Assembly: GCA_023460575.1 (NCBI GenBank)
Contig: JAEWPQ010000101.1
Span: 1 to 64,000, forward strand
Length of the DNA stretch: 64,000 nt
Direction of reading: 5' to 3'
Source of the DNA: Bacillota bacterium
GTDB lineage: Bacteria > Bacillota > Clostridia > Lachnospirales > Lachnospiraceae
Shown here one piece after another: positions 54,102-62,534 of the stretch. The notes under the pieces are model-generated. The model had not been told where the DNA came from, did no database searches, and saw only the letters and a list, made by a program, of their open reading frames with translations. Position 1 is the stretch's first letter; every line of letters starts with the position of its first letter. Made by a program: the position numbers and the translations under genes.

Positions 54102-55511
54102 CTAATTCACCTTTACCTCGGTTCCCTGAATATACACATTTCCATCCTCAGGCATCTGGATCATTCCTCCCTTAGAACAGGTGATTACTGCCTGTTCCAG
54201 TGCCTGCAGACTGACTGCTTCTTCTGCTGTTATATCCAGATTCTCCGCTGCTTCTATGTTAATGGTTCCTTTTGCACTTAATGTGATATCTCCGCCCTTC
54301 CCAATCTTTACAGCGGAAGCTCCTTTACTGCTGGATAAATAGATCCCATCTGCTCCCAGCTTCATTTCCTGTCCATGTGGATTGCTTAAGTACTTACTGG
54401 AAGAATCCCCCATTCGGTCAGGTACTCCCCCGCTTTTGCCGTCATAGGAACTTACCGCACTTACAGCAATCACATCTTTCGTATATTTAGAAGCGAAATA
54501 AACGCGGATTTTATCACCTTTTTCCGGCATGTAGTACCAACCGCTTCCATCCGGGGATGCGGAAAGGGTGGAAAACGGAAACCAGTATTGATCTCCAGCC
54601 CCCGCACTACCGTCAATATCCAGATGAACCTTTATCTTGGTGCCTGAGACGGCAAGAACTGTTCCCTCAAGGGCCGTTCCAATAATATGCATGGGATATT
54701 TTGTTCTGGCAAGGATGCCCGTTTTTTTCTGGAGCTCCATACGGCACAGCAGCATTCCTCTTTCTAACTGGAAGGAATATTGCCGTATAACAAATGTCCG
54801 TCCTTTATCCTCAACCTGTTCAAAAAGCTCAGGCAAATGTCCTGTTTCAATCTGCATAATGAGAAAATCGTTGTCATTGACTGCTTTTCCCCGCAAGGTC
54901 CAGTCACTGTATTCTCCCATTTCCTTAGAAAACCCAATTTTTTCATAACTCCACTTTCCCCATGGAATATCCGGAACACCACCGTACAAGGTAATTGTTT
55001 CAGACTGACATCTGCATGCGAGAACTGCATTCAACATAGAAAGCATTCGTTTTAAAAACTCCCAGTCTGTCTCCTGATACTGGACTGCGATCTCTCCAAT
55101 GGGTTTGTCTTCTATGGAAAGCCTGATATCACTGCCTGGATATTCAGAGAGGACTGTCTGGAAAAGCTGTCCGTAGGTCATGTTACAATCCTGAAAAGAT
55201 CTGGAACGTCTTTTCTGATCCATAAGGATACTTCTGCTTCGTGCTTCCGCCGTAATTTTGACCATGTTACCTTCCGAAGAAGTGGTCACTTCAGTCAAGA
55301 CACCGGAAAATACAGGTTTTCCCTTTTCTGCATAGACAGTCACAGAATCATTTTCCGTGAGTCCAAACAACGTCTCTTCTCCTTTTGCCTCCGGCAGATA
55401 ACCGGAAAGTCTCATACTCCCATGCTCCCCTGGAATGCAGCTGATGTGAAGTTCTGTCAAATGCTCCACTGGAATTCCTTTTATTAAAATCTGTTCCGCT
55501 GTATACGCCAT
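54102..55511 (-). CDS. VgrG/GpD-like spike protein 1
   Basis: 469 residues with the same fold as the Rhs N-terminus: AVQYQETDWEFLKRMLSMLN, an OB-type part (VHLDIDGSAGAGDQYWFPFS, WYYMPEKGDKIRVYFASKYT), then beta-helix-like strands (GDITLSAKGTINIEAAENLD). Contractile-injection spike proteins of the VgrG/Pvc8 group have this order. It ends in NVYIQGTEVKVN without a toxin domain. Confidence 0.88.
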   Translation of the reverse strand: MAYTAEQILIKGIPVEHLTELHISCIPGEHGSMRLSGYLPEAKGEETLFGLTENDSVTVYAEKGKPVFSGVLTEVTTSSEGNMVKITAEARSRSILMDQKRRSRSFQDCNMTYGQLFQTVLSEYPGSDIRLSIEDKPIGEIAVQYQETDWEFLKRMLSMLNAVLACRCQSETITLYGGVPDIPWGKWSYEKIGFSKEMGEYSDWTLRGKAVNDNDFLIMQIETGHLPELFEQVEDKGRTFVIRQYSFQLERGMLLCRMELQKKTGILARTKYPMHIIGTALEGTVLAVSGTKIKVHLDIDGSAGAGDQYWFPFSTLSASPDGSGWYYMPEKGDKIRVYFASKYTKDVIAVSAVSSYDGKSGGVPDRMGDSSSKYLSNPHGQEMKLGADGIYLSSSKGASAVKIGKGGDITLSAKGTINIEAAENLDITAEEAVSLQALEQAVITCSKGGMIQMPEDGNVYIQGTEVKVN

Positions 55512-55522
55512 ACAATCACCTC

Positions 55523-56971
55523 CTAATTCTCAAAAATCTCATTGCCGTGAAATGCTACCGTTCCCTTTTTTATCTCAATATCTGCTCCAGCCTGATTCAC
55601 AATCTTTATGGAATCCTGAGATTTGATAGTTAAATCCTTTTTGGCAGAAAGATTTAAATTTTCCACTGCTGAAATAGTAAGATCTTTGATTGCATTTAAG
55701 ACAACTTCTCCATCTTTTTTCAGGAGAATGCTGCCCTGTCCATCCCCTGCCGCAATCAGGACTCCCTCCGGAGTCATCTGTACCTGGTTGCCCTGCGCGG
55801 TTTTAATATTTCTCTGGTTTGGATTTTCCGAAGAACCGGAGGCACCGCCGGCTTCTGGTTTGCTCCCCTTCACATTTGTCACTACATAGGCCTCTTTCTC
55901 ATCATCTACCGGAAAATAAACCCGTACACTCTCACCGTTTTCAGGCATACAGTACCAGCCGCTTCCGTCTGATGAAGCTGCAACAGTGGAAAATGGAAAC
56001 CAGTACTTCTCTCCTGTTCCGGCTTCGATCTCCATATTTACCTGAACCTGGTTCCGTTTAATTGCAGCAATTATGCCTTCAATAGAAATTCCTGTAATTC
56101 TCTTATTAAAATAAGGCAGTATCTTCATGCTTTCCCTCTGCCTCATCCGGTATCTGTTTATTAACAGACCATCCTGCAGGCTTCGTATGGCAGTCTCCAC
56201 AAACCATGGAGTTCCCTTATAGGTAATCTGACTCCCGATTGATACGATGTCATAGGACACAAGCTCATAAACAGTGTTTTGAGATCTTGTTAAATCACCA
56301 AGTCCGTTTACTTTTAAATCATTCAGCCTGATGAAGTCCTGTGACAATTGATAAGGAAGCTCATCCCAATACTGCTTTTCCGGTTTCGGTGATAATCCCG
56401 CTTCAAATCGAATGTTGGGAAACGCAGGGTCAGGATAAAGAGCATCGTTATATTTGGAAAGAAAACGTTTTAAGAACTCCCAGTCTGTCTCTTCGTACTG
56501 GACTACCAATTGCCCGATAGGGACATCCGGAATATGTACCATGTGGTCGGAGCCCACATAGGATTTCATAATCTCTGATACAAGCTGGGTCACACTCATC
56601 TGCGGATTTTGAAATATCCGTTTCCGCCGCGTTACATCCATCTGATGAGTTCCATCCCATGCCTCAATGGTAATTATTTTTTCTCCCCCATCCCTGGATA
56701 AGGCGACCTTGTCCAGAATTCCGTAAAAAAGGACATGATCTTTTCCATCTTTTTTATAAACCAGGGACACCGAGGTGCTGATTCCATGAAGATCATTATC
56801 ATCCATTTCACTGTCCATAACTGCTTCTGCATATAGATAAGCATGCTCTCCCGGTTTTTCCCTGATATCAATCGTTCGGAAATATGCAAGTCCCTGTACT
56901 CCTAAAAAAAGGTCTTTGTAGGTGACTGCTTCCTGATCACTTCGCATCTCTGCCGTATTACTGTTTCCCAT
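55523..56971 (-). CDS. VgrG/GpD-like spike protein 2
   Basis: 482 residues, a paralogue of the next gene: VVQYEETDWEFLKRFLSKYN, KYWFPFSTVAASSDGSGWYC, MPENGESVRVYFPVDDEKEA and a C-terminal beta-helix (EVVLNAIKDLTISAVENLNL). The gap to the next gene is 11 bases. Two stand-alone VgrG proteins plus the Rhs-fused one could form a heterotrimeric spike; this is inference. Confidence 0.88.
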   Translation of the reverse strand: MGNSNTAEMRSDQEAVTYKDLFLGVQGLAYFRTIDIREKPGEHAYLYAEAVMDSEMDDNDLHGISTSVSLVYKKDGKDHVLFYGILDKVALSRDGGEKIITIEAWDGTHQMDVTRRKRIFQNPQMSVTQLVSEIMKSYVGSDHMVHIPDVPIGQLVVQYEETDWEFLKRFLSKYNDALYPDPAFPNIRFEAGLSPKPEKQYWDELPYQLSQDFIRLNDLKVNGLGDLTRSQNTVYELVSYDIVSIGSQITYKGTPWFVETAIRSLQDGLLINRYRMRQRESMKILPYFNKRITGISIEGIIAAIKRNQVQVNMEIEAGTGEKYWFPFSTVAASSDGSGWYCMPENGESVRVYFPVDDEKEAYVVTNVKGSKPEAGGASGSSENPNQRNIKTAQGNQVQMTPEGVLIAAGDGQGSILLKKDGEVVLNAIKDLTISAVENLNLSAKKDLTIKSQDSIKIVNQAGADIEIKKGTVAFHGNEIFEN

Positions 56972-56983
56972 CTCAATCCCCCC

Positions 56984-57604
56984 TTATTTTGCTGAAAACA
57001 GATTATTTAAAGTTATCACCATCGCCTCCAGAAAGACTCCATACGTATCCTCATCCTGTTTTCTGCAGTTATAATTTCCGGTAAACTGCTGCCCAGTTCC
57101 CTTCAGCCGGAATATAATGTTATAAAGCTTATCTTTGCCGGATGGCACATCAAAACAGATATAGTCTACAAAATTCAGTTCCTCTGTCTTCACAATTTTC
57201 GCATGCAGCCGGTTGGCAGCCATTCCGTTTACCAGAAGATTTGCCCATTGCTCCATGGTTACCGGTTTGATGGGTTCCTTAGGCCAGGACAGAATCTGGC
57301 TGACCTCATGGGTATGATTAACATATATGGCACCTTCCGCCTCTTCCTGAGATGCCTCAAAAAAATTTCTGAAGGTAACAACAGGGATCTGGCTGTCAGT
57401 AAAGGTTCTGGTTTCAAACTCAAATAGCTCTCCGCTTTCCAGTCTTAACTCTCCTGTGCGGAGGCCTTCCATTGCTTCCTCTAATGTTAGTTTTTTTACT
57501 GGCTCCTTTAATGCATTCTCCTTTTGTTCTGCCAGAAGTTTTTCCTCTTTCTCCTGCTGTCTTCTTTCCCGCTCCAGTAATGCAATCTTTTCATCTAATC
57601 TCAT
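56984..57604 (-). CDS. Putative adaptor/chaperone, first gene of the spike-Rhs operon
   Basis: 206 residues. A charged N-terminal coiled coil (LDEKIALLERERRQQEKEEK) precedes a globular domain (MEGLRTGELRLESGELFEFE, IPVVTFRNFFEASQEEAEGA, FDVPSGKDKLYNIIFRLKGT). I do not recognise the family; size and place resemble effector-loading chaperones of VgrG/Rhs operons. AAAGGAG precedes ATG 57604. Confidence 0.6.
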   Translation of the reverse strand: MRLDEKIALLERERRQQEKEEKLLAEQKENALKEPVKKLTLEEAMEGLRTGELRLESGELFEFETRTFTDSQIPVVTFRNFFEASQEEAEGAIYVNHTHEVSQILSWPKEPIKPVTMEQWANLLVNGMAANRLHAKIVKTEELNFVDYICFDVPSGKDKLYNIIFRLKGTGQQFTGNYNCRKQDEDTYGVFLEAMVITLNNLFSAK

Positions 57605-58072
57605 TGATAACTCTCCTTTCTGTTAAATGCAGCATTATATATTTATATTTTTTATTAAATCTAAAATCATAACGATAGACAATCCCTTCTAAGTTTGCCG
57701 TTTGTAATAAAAGTTCTTATTTAATGACAAAAGCTTTCTGTTCTTTAAGATTCATCCCCTTTCTCTTGAAAATCCAATCTTATCAACCACCAGGACGGTT
57801 ACAAATATCTTACTTTTTAATTTACTATTTTATTTTTGTATCCATTCCATTTTGTTCAGCATAATATATAATGTGACAGATTTCAACATAAGTGCTAAAA
57901 TTATACACGTTAGATTCCAAAATTCGCATATAACCAACTTTATAAGTACATATAATTAGATTACATGCAACAAAAAAACACAACCAACTTAAGGCTGTGC
58001 TTTTGTTTTCTGGTTAATACCATTTTGTTAAATTTTTAAAAACTATTTTCTTCTGACTAAAAAAACAACCCT
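57605..58072 (-). promoter_or_regulatory. Control region of the spike-Rhs operon
   Basis: AT-rich and without a gene. On the minus strand TTGTCT (57677-57682), 17 bases and TTTAAT (57654-57659) make a candidate promoter about 50 bases before the first gene. From ~57700 to 57960 I see no feature. A terminator for the gene to the right lies at 57969-58008. Confidence 0.45.
57969..58008 (-). terminator. Terminator after orphan immunity genes
   Basis: Read leftward, CACAGCC, a 7-base loop, GGTTGTG (one G-U) and then seven T. Confidence 0.7.
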
Positions 58073-58270
58073 TTAATTCACCTGATCGGGGGGAGAACTG
58101 TTTTCACTTTTATACTTCTCTACATAATTATTTATGTCATTAATTATGATAAGACAGGGAGTGTAATAGCTATATTTCCTATATTTAATTGCCTCATCTT
58201 TTATGGTTAATACCTCCAAACCGTTAGAATCAATAAAACATGAAATAATATCCGCAAGCATAGGAGCCAT
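58073..58270 (-). pseudogene. Truncated duplicate of the neighbouring immunity-type gene
   Basis: 65 residues that repeat the C-terminal third of the next gene: ADIISCFIDSNGLEVLTIKD against ADFISCFIDSSGVEVLISED. The N-terminal ~115 residues are absent. It starts 11 bases after that gene's stop. It looks like a leftover of recombination between two related immunity genes. Confidence 0.7.
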
Positions 58271-58281
58271 AAGTTATTTCC

Positions 58282-58812
58282 CTAATACCTAATTGTTATA
58301 TTTTCGAAAACCTTATCTTTATTATCTCTATTTTTATTTTTTACTATAATTGTAAAAATACTAGGATTATAATAATTATGTTTTTTTGCCTCATCCTCTG
58401 AAATTAATACTTCCACACCACTAGAATCAATGAAACATGAAATGAAATCTGCAAACATCTGTAAAATTTCTAAATGATCCATTTCTCTTAATTTTCCTTC
58501 ATAGACAACATTGTTATATACATCGCTTGATGTATATGTTCCTTTTGAGTTTTCATCAATAAACATAATTTCTTTATCAAATACAAAAATTGATGTATGT
58601 ACTCCATAAAAATTGATAAATAGGTTCTCATCGTCACCATCAAAAACTATCGTTTCAACTTTTATATCAGAATTTATATCAATTTCTTCGCCTTCTTCGG
58701 ATAAAACCCTTATATCAGTTGTTGCACTTTTTTCCACTCTTGATATTAAGTATTGTTTTAATTCTTCATTTTTAAAATTCATACAATAATCTTCATATTT
58801 AGTATCCATCAA
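58282..58812 (-). CDS. Putative orphan immunity protein
   Basis: 176 residues, AT-rich and acidic (DIRVLSEEGEEIDINSDIKV, NLFINFYGVHTSIFVFDKEI, LQMFADFISCFIDSSGVEVL). I cannot name the family. Small size, AT content and position beside recombination modules and other immunity-type genes suggest an orphan immunity protein. No toxin tip is adjacent upstream. Confidence 0.6.
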   Translation of the reverse strand: MMDTKYEDYCMNFKNEELKQYLISRVEKSATTDIRVLSEEGEEIDINSDIKVETIVFDGDDENLFINFYGVHTSIFVFDKEIMFIDENSKGTYTSSDVYNNVVYEGKLREMDHLEILQMFADFISCFIDSSGVEVLISEDEAKKHNYYNPSIFTIIVKNKNRDNKDKVFENITIRY

Positions 58813-58857
58813 ATATAGTTCCTTTCTGAAATTGATTTATAGGATATTTTGTCTTAC

Positions 58858-58946
58858 CCGTCCCTTAGGTGTAGTACTGAGGTATCCGACAAACGATAAA
58901 AATTCGTATTCGTTTAAAAAAAGTATAGCACATCTTCGTGCTATTT
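58858..58946. repeat. Stem-loop repeat, apparently an empty IS110 target site
   Basis: This ~89-bp stretch matches 62433-62522 closely (GTACTGAGGTAT, AAAAATTCGTATTC, AGTATAGCACATCTTCGTG). It ends in the hairpin AGCAC-ATCTTC-GTGCT. Here it runs straight into ACGGCAGAAAAAA, whereas at 62522 the IS110 element begins, and at 43834 an IS end is followed by ACGGCAGAAAAAA. Confidence 0.75.
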
Positions 58947-59315
58947 ACGGCAGAAAAAACGAAAGAAAAGGGAGCTACAAAAGAAGTATTTCAACCCCCT
59001 GTAATCCCCGGCAGCCCCAGTTTACCATAGAATCAATTTACTGTAAATCCCATGGTTCACCATGAGCCATAGGGTACACGATCTAGCTGAACTTCCAATG
59101 AAATAGATTCAATATACCACTTTCAGCTTGCCCTATGTCGCAAAATATTGCCCCTGTGTGACCTTTAATCCGATGGTGGAACATATTTCCATTTAGGCAA
59201 TAAAACACCTCGTTGGGCAAATTTAAAACAGCGCCTATGGCCATCAATTATTTTAACATCTAAATATCCATATATTATATAATTTATCTGTCTCGATTAT
59301 AAAGTTAATTTTAAT
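58947..59315. repeat. Intergenic module B, first part
   Basis: A diverged copy of 43835-44110. It includes the shared blocks CAAAATATTGCCCCTGT and TTTAGGCAATAAAAC. No gene is visible. It forms the downstream flank of the DUF2185 gene. Confidence 0.7.
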
Positions 59316-59657
59316 TTAACTATTTTCCAATATTTCGTCAATAGTTATTTCTCTTTCCAATGTTAAATCATAAAATCCTATAAAAACACCTTCCTCATAT
59401 AACCAAAATAGATCTGAACCATAAGGAGCTTCAAATATCTCTAAAATTACCGGTGCGATTTTATTAATACTTTCAGCATTTATAATTATAAAATTATCTG
59501 GATTTTTAATATATTCATCATCATCCTTTTCAGATAATAAATTCCAGCCATTTAATTGTTCTATTGAACTCTTTTCTCTAAAACTATATCTAACTGGTAT
59601 TCCATTATAAACATTTCTTGATACTATAAAACCACCATACATATCATTTTCTATCAT
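59316..59657 (-). CDS. DUF2185 (Imm33-like) immunity protein
   Basis: 113 residues: GGFIVSRNVYNGIPVRYSFR, EQLNGWNLLSEKDDDEYI, NFIIINAESINKIAPVILEI, LFWLYEEGVFIGFYDL. This order is typical of DUF2185, linked to immunity against polymorphic toxins. AAGGAG precedes ATG 59657; the longer frame to 59777 reads through module sequence. It sits as cargo between two halves of an intergenic module that occurs without the gene at 43.8-44.4 kb. Confidence 0.82.
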   Translation of the reverse strand: MIENDMYGGFIVSRNVYNGIPVRYSFREKSSIEQLNGWNLLSEKDDDEYIKNPDNFIIINAESINKIAPVILEIFEAPYGSDLFWLYEEGVFIGFYDLTLEREITIDEILENS

Positions 59658-60067
59658 TTTAAATCTCCTTTGTAAGGTTAATGTTTGGATTGCTGTTGCC
59701 TCGTGTTCGTCCTCCTGTTGTTTTTTCAAAAAAATGTCGCATATAGGCCAGTTTCTCATATTCTCACAGTCGCACAATCGTAACCATTTTTGAAATTTAA
59801 CACCAGATGATTTTCACACTATTTTCCTACTAAAACAGTGTGAACCATGGTAATTAAAATAATGCAGGTTAAAGAGCCGGGGTCAAAAACTTCCCCGACT
59901 CGGCTAACATCAGCCCGCAATGCGGACTGAGAGGACTTTTTCATCGGGTCGGATTCTTGCCATTGGGGTCGTAACCGGGGTCGCACTTGCAGGGAATGCC
60001 CATTTACGAGAAAGATTTACGGGGTTATGAATGACTCCATTAACATTCTTTACAAATATGGTACAAT
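59658..60067. repeat. Intergenic module B, second part
   Basis: 59680-59945 is a diverged copy of 44140-44394, with GGTTAAAGAGCCGGGGTCAA, a hairpin at 59874-59903 and ATCAGCCCGCAATGCGGAC. From 59946 to 60067 I see only debris. Confidence 0.65.
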
Positions 60068-60610
60068 CTAATATGCTAGATTTCCTTTTGATAAATTTCC
60101 ATTATTAACATCTAATAGGAAATTATATCTAGACCTACCATATTGATCTTCGTGATTCTTATCCCCATCGCATACTATTGATATTTGATCTTTTGAACAA
60201 GCAAAATATTGCATTTTAAATCCGACAGGCTGATTTACTTTAAATAAACAATCTCCTATTAGATTATAACCATATAGTTCTTGCTTCTCACCATCAGATA
60301 AGATAAATATTTTCTGCTTTTGAGGTAAGAAGATTACTTGTTTTAATTGATTAATAAATAAATTCTTCTGTTTGCCTTGATAAGTCCAATTTACAATACT
60401 TAGATTTAAATCATAGTACAATTCTAAATTACCATCATAAGAATAATAATAAACCTTAGTTGCTATAAAATTTTTACCTGATTCAACTTGAATCAATTCT
60501 AATTTCTCATCTTCTGTTGCAAAAAAAGCATCCTCGACGTTTAAAATAATATTGCGTTCATTGCTTTTCCAAGTTACACAACCAGAACTTACATTAAGGT
60601 TCTCAATCAT
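60068..60610 (-). CDS. Hypothetical protein, putative immunity for the orphan toxin tip
   Basis: 180 residues of beta-strand type, AT-rich: NVSSGCVTWKSNERNIILNV, NLELYYDLNLSIVNWTYQGK, KQVIFLPQKQKIFILSDGEK. The repeated strand pattern suggests a small propeller or sandwich. It starts 11 bases after the stop of a toxin-tip fragment with AGGAGAG upstream, the classic toxin-immunity order. No family recognised. Confidence 0.65.
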   Translation of the reverse strand: MIENLNVSSGCVTWKSNERNIILNVEDAFFATEDEKLELIQVESGKNFIATKVYYYSYDGNLELYYDLNLSIVNWTYQGKQKNLFINQLKQVIFLPQKQKIFILSDGEKQELYGYNLIGDCLFKVNQPVGFKMQYFACSKDQISIVCDGDKNHEDQYGRSRYNFLLDVNNGNLSKGNLAY

Positions 60611-60621
60611 TAATTCTCTCC

Positions 60622-60864
60622 TTATTTTATCTTTGAGATAGAAGAAATATCAAAATAGTCCATAGCATTTGCACTTCTGTCTAATATAATATTTATTTGT
60701 TTTGCGCCTCCAGGTAGATATGTATCTAATGGTAGATCAATTTGTGGTCCTACTGGACCTTGTAAACTTGGTAATGTTATACCATCTTTTACCGTATATC
60801 CTACAACTCTATCAATCTCTGGTTTCCATTCACCTTTTACATATCGACTTCCTGAAAGGCTCCT
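60622..60864 (-). pseudogene. Orphan C-terminal toxin fragment
   Basis: An 80-residue open frame with no start codon: GSRYVKGEWKPEIDRVVGYT, then LPSLQGPVGPQIDLPLDTYL and NIILDRSANAMDYFDISSIS. It ends just before the 60610 gene. It looks like a displaced Rhs-type tip that has lost its N-terminal shell and could be captured by recombination. The activity is unknown. Confidence 0.6.
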
Positions 60865-61042
60865 TTACAAATCAAGTTGCTTGGAAATTTTTTTATTAGC
60901 ATGAATTCATAGATGGGATAAAAGTCATAAAGTATATTACCAAATTAACTTCATAAAAAAGCTTAGAACACAACCAGAAATAGTCATATTCTAAGCTTTT
61001 CAAGGCACTTACTTGGTATTTTTTAATTATTGAAATATGTTA
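60865..61042 (-). terminator. Gap with terminator after kptA
   Basis: AAAAGCTTAGAA (60957-60968) pairs with TTCTAAGCTTTT (60989-61000); read leftward it ends in a T run. The rest of the gap shows no gene. Confidence 0.75.
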
Positions 61043-61582
61043 TTATTTTTCTAAAATATACTTACTTGGGACCATATCTGCCAGCCATACTTTCTCATTA
61101 CCATAATAAAATTTTATTCCATCATTCCAAGCACTTAGCGAATCAATCACTAATATTCGAGAATTATTATCATGTCTTTTCCCTACGTTCTCTGCGGTTT
61201 CAATATCCTGTGATAAGTGAACATACTGCCTGCTCCGTGGTAACAACCCTTTTTCTGAAATTGAATCCATAAATCTTCTTGCTGTTCCATGGTATAAAAT
61301 ATTGGGCGGCATTTTTACTTCTTTCATAATCTTCATTGGTATGGAATGTCCATAAAATGCTCTAATTTTTCCTTCGCAAATTTCAAGCCGCTTTTTTTCG
61401 GATTTTTCAACTATTTCAATTAAATCATCTTCAACAACATTTTCCCATTTAGGATTTAGATGTAAAGCAGATAATAATTGCTTTAACGGAACTCTTCCCT
61501 CTTCGTCAATCTCAAGTTCATATTCCCATGGGGCATGTCGTAAAGCATATGAAATTTCTTTACTTAGTTCAGTGTAATTCAT
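61043..61582 (-). CDS. kptA: RNA 2'-phosphotransferase (KptA/Tpt1)
   Basis: 179 residues, normal length. LSKEISYALRHAPWEYEL has the LRH motif, IRAFYGHSIPMK the GHS motif, NILYHGTARRFMDSISEKGL the HGT motif and RSRQYVHLSQDIETAENVGK the NAD-site block. KptA removes a 2'-phosphate from RNA using NAD+, making ADP-ribose 1'',2''-cyclic phosphate. Active-site residues look intact. It is the third gene of a compact set after a toxin tip and a hypothetical gene, which is unusual; it could repair toxin-cut RNA or be an exchanged cargo gene. Confidence 0.9.
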   Translation of the reverse strand: MNYTELSKEISYALRHAPWEYELEIDEEGRVPLKQLLSALHLNPKWENVVEDDLIEIVEKSEKKRLEICEGKIRAFYGHSIPMKIMKEVKMPPNILYHGTARRFMDSISEKGLLPRSRQYVHLSQDIETAENVGKRHDNNSRILVIDSLSAWNDGIKFYYGNEKVWLADMVPSKYILEK

Positions 61583-61588
61583 TTTATC

Positions 61589-61963
61589 TCACTTCTTTAC
61601 TTCATATTCTTTATATCTTCTTCCACTTCTTTTTCCCTCGATTTCAAGGAAATAAAAGGGAGCATTATCTTTTATATGCCATTCAACATCAATAATCTGT
61701 CCTATTGATGACTTTTCAATTATTTCTACTATTTCTCCTAATTTATATTGGGGTTCATTTACAACTTTATAAAGTTTAGGATTCACTCGAAATTCTTTTT
61801 TTCCATACTTTAACTTAATCATCCCGTCACTCATTGATACACATTGAAAAACCTTTCCATTTGGTTTTAAGGCAAAAAATTCTTCTCTGTCTTCAGCGTC
61901 GATCATATTATCATCAGTTCCCTGAAAACATTGGTATACCCCCCATGTATCTGTATAATCCAT
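61589..61963 (-). CDS. Hypothetical protein, putative immunity
   Basis: 124 residues: DTWGVYQCFQGTDDNMIDAE, GKVFQCVSMSDGMIKLKYGK, YKLGEIVEIIEKSSIGQIID, KRSGRRYKEYEVKK. It seems to be all-beta with a basic tail. It lies 11 bases after the toxin tip and 6 before kptA. The order suggests it is the cognate immunity protein; the family is not recognised. Confidence 0.6.
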   Translation of the reverse strand: MDYTDTWGVYQCFQGTDDNMIDAEDREEFFALKPNGKVFQCVSMSDGMIKLKYGKKEFRVNPKLYKVVNEPQYKLGEIVEIIEKSSIGQIIDVEWHIKDNAPFYFLEIEGKRSGRRYKEYEVKK

Positions 61964-61974
61964 AATTGTCCTCC

Positions 61975-62382
61975 TTATTCTCCATATGGTGAAAATCCTT
62001 TAAAATCTTTAGAATAGATGTTTTGAGGTAAATTACCAAATGCATCTTCTGCAGTTTTCAAGCATCCGTTGCTTGACTTAAAGTGACCACTAGCATTGTC
62101 AATACTATAAATTTTTCCACCCCGAACTTCAACCATGCCTGCCGCTTGAACTTGTGGGTTTTTACCTCCAATCAGCGTAGGATGAGGCATTCTTTGTCCC
62201 CCTCTTGTTCCTATAATAATATTTCCATCCATATCAACAGCATATATATATTTTCCATTCATATTCTTATTCCCCAAATAATTGGAGCCTTCACTAACAT
62301 AATCTTTAATATTATGAGCTGTTGGATTTCTGACATATTCTCCATTTCTTAGTACGCCTGCCGCTTCGTCATCAGGATACAT
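61975..62382 (-). CDS. Orphan toxin tip (C-terminal domain)
   Basis: 135 residues from ATG 62382; the frame stays open upstream through the stem-loop repeat with no good ribosome site, so the true N-terminus is unclear. NGKYIYAVDMDGNIIIGTRG, PHPTLIGGKNPQVQAAGMVE, GGKIYSIDNASGHFKSSNGC and LKTAEDAFGNLP resemble the ends of WapA/LXG/Rhs-type toxins. It carries no export or shell domain. Activity unknown. Confidence 0.65.
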   Translation of the reverse strand: MYPDDEAAGVLRNGEYVRNPTAHNIKDYVSEGSNYLGNKNMNGKYIYAVDMDGNIIIGTRGGQRMPHPTLIGGKNPQVQAAGMVEVRGGKIYSIDNASGHFKSSNGCLKTAEDAFGNLPQNIYSKDFKGFSPYGE

Positions 62383-62432
62383 AGTTGAATCTACTTTATA
62401 TCCACGTCCTGTACCATTTTTAATACCCTCAC

Positions 62433-62522
62433 CCGTCCCCTCAGGTGGAGTACTGAGGTATTCGACGAACGGTAAAAATTCGTATTCATTTTAAAAAAGT
62501 ATAGCACATCTTCGTGCTATTT
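62433..62522. repeat. Stem-loop repeat occupied by IS110
   Basis: Close copy of 58858-58946, ending in hairpin AGCAC-ATCTTC-GTGCT, directly followed by the IS110 end. Confidence 0.75.
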
Positions 62523-62534
62523 TTAAGGAAAAAA

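Noticed and set aside
58832..59065. Plus-strand 77-codon frame across the repeat and module
   Set aside because: It crosses a recombination junction and has no ribosome site or recognisable protein.
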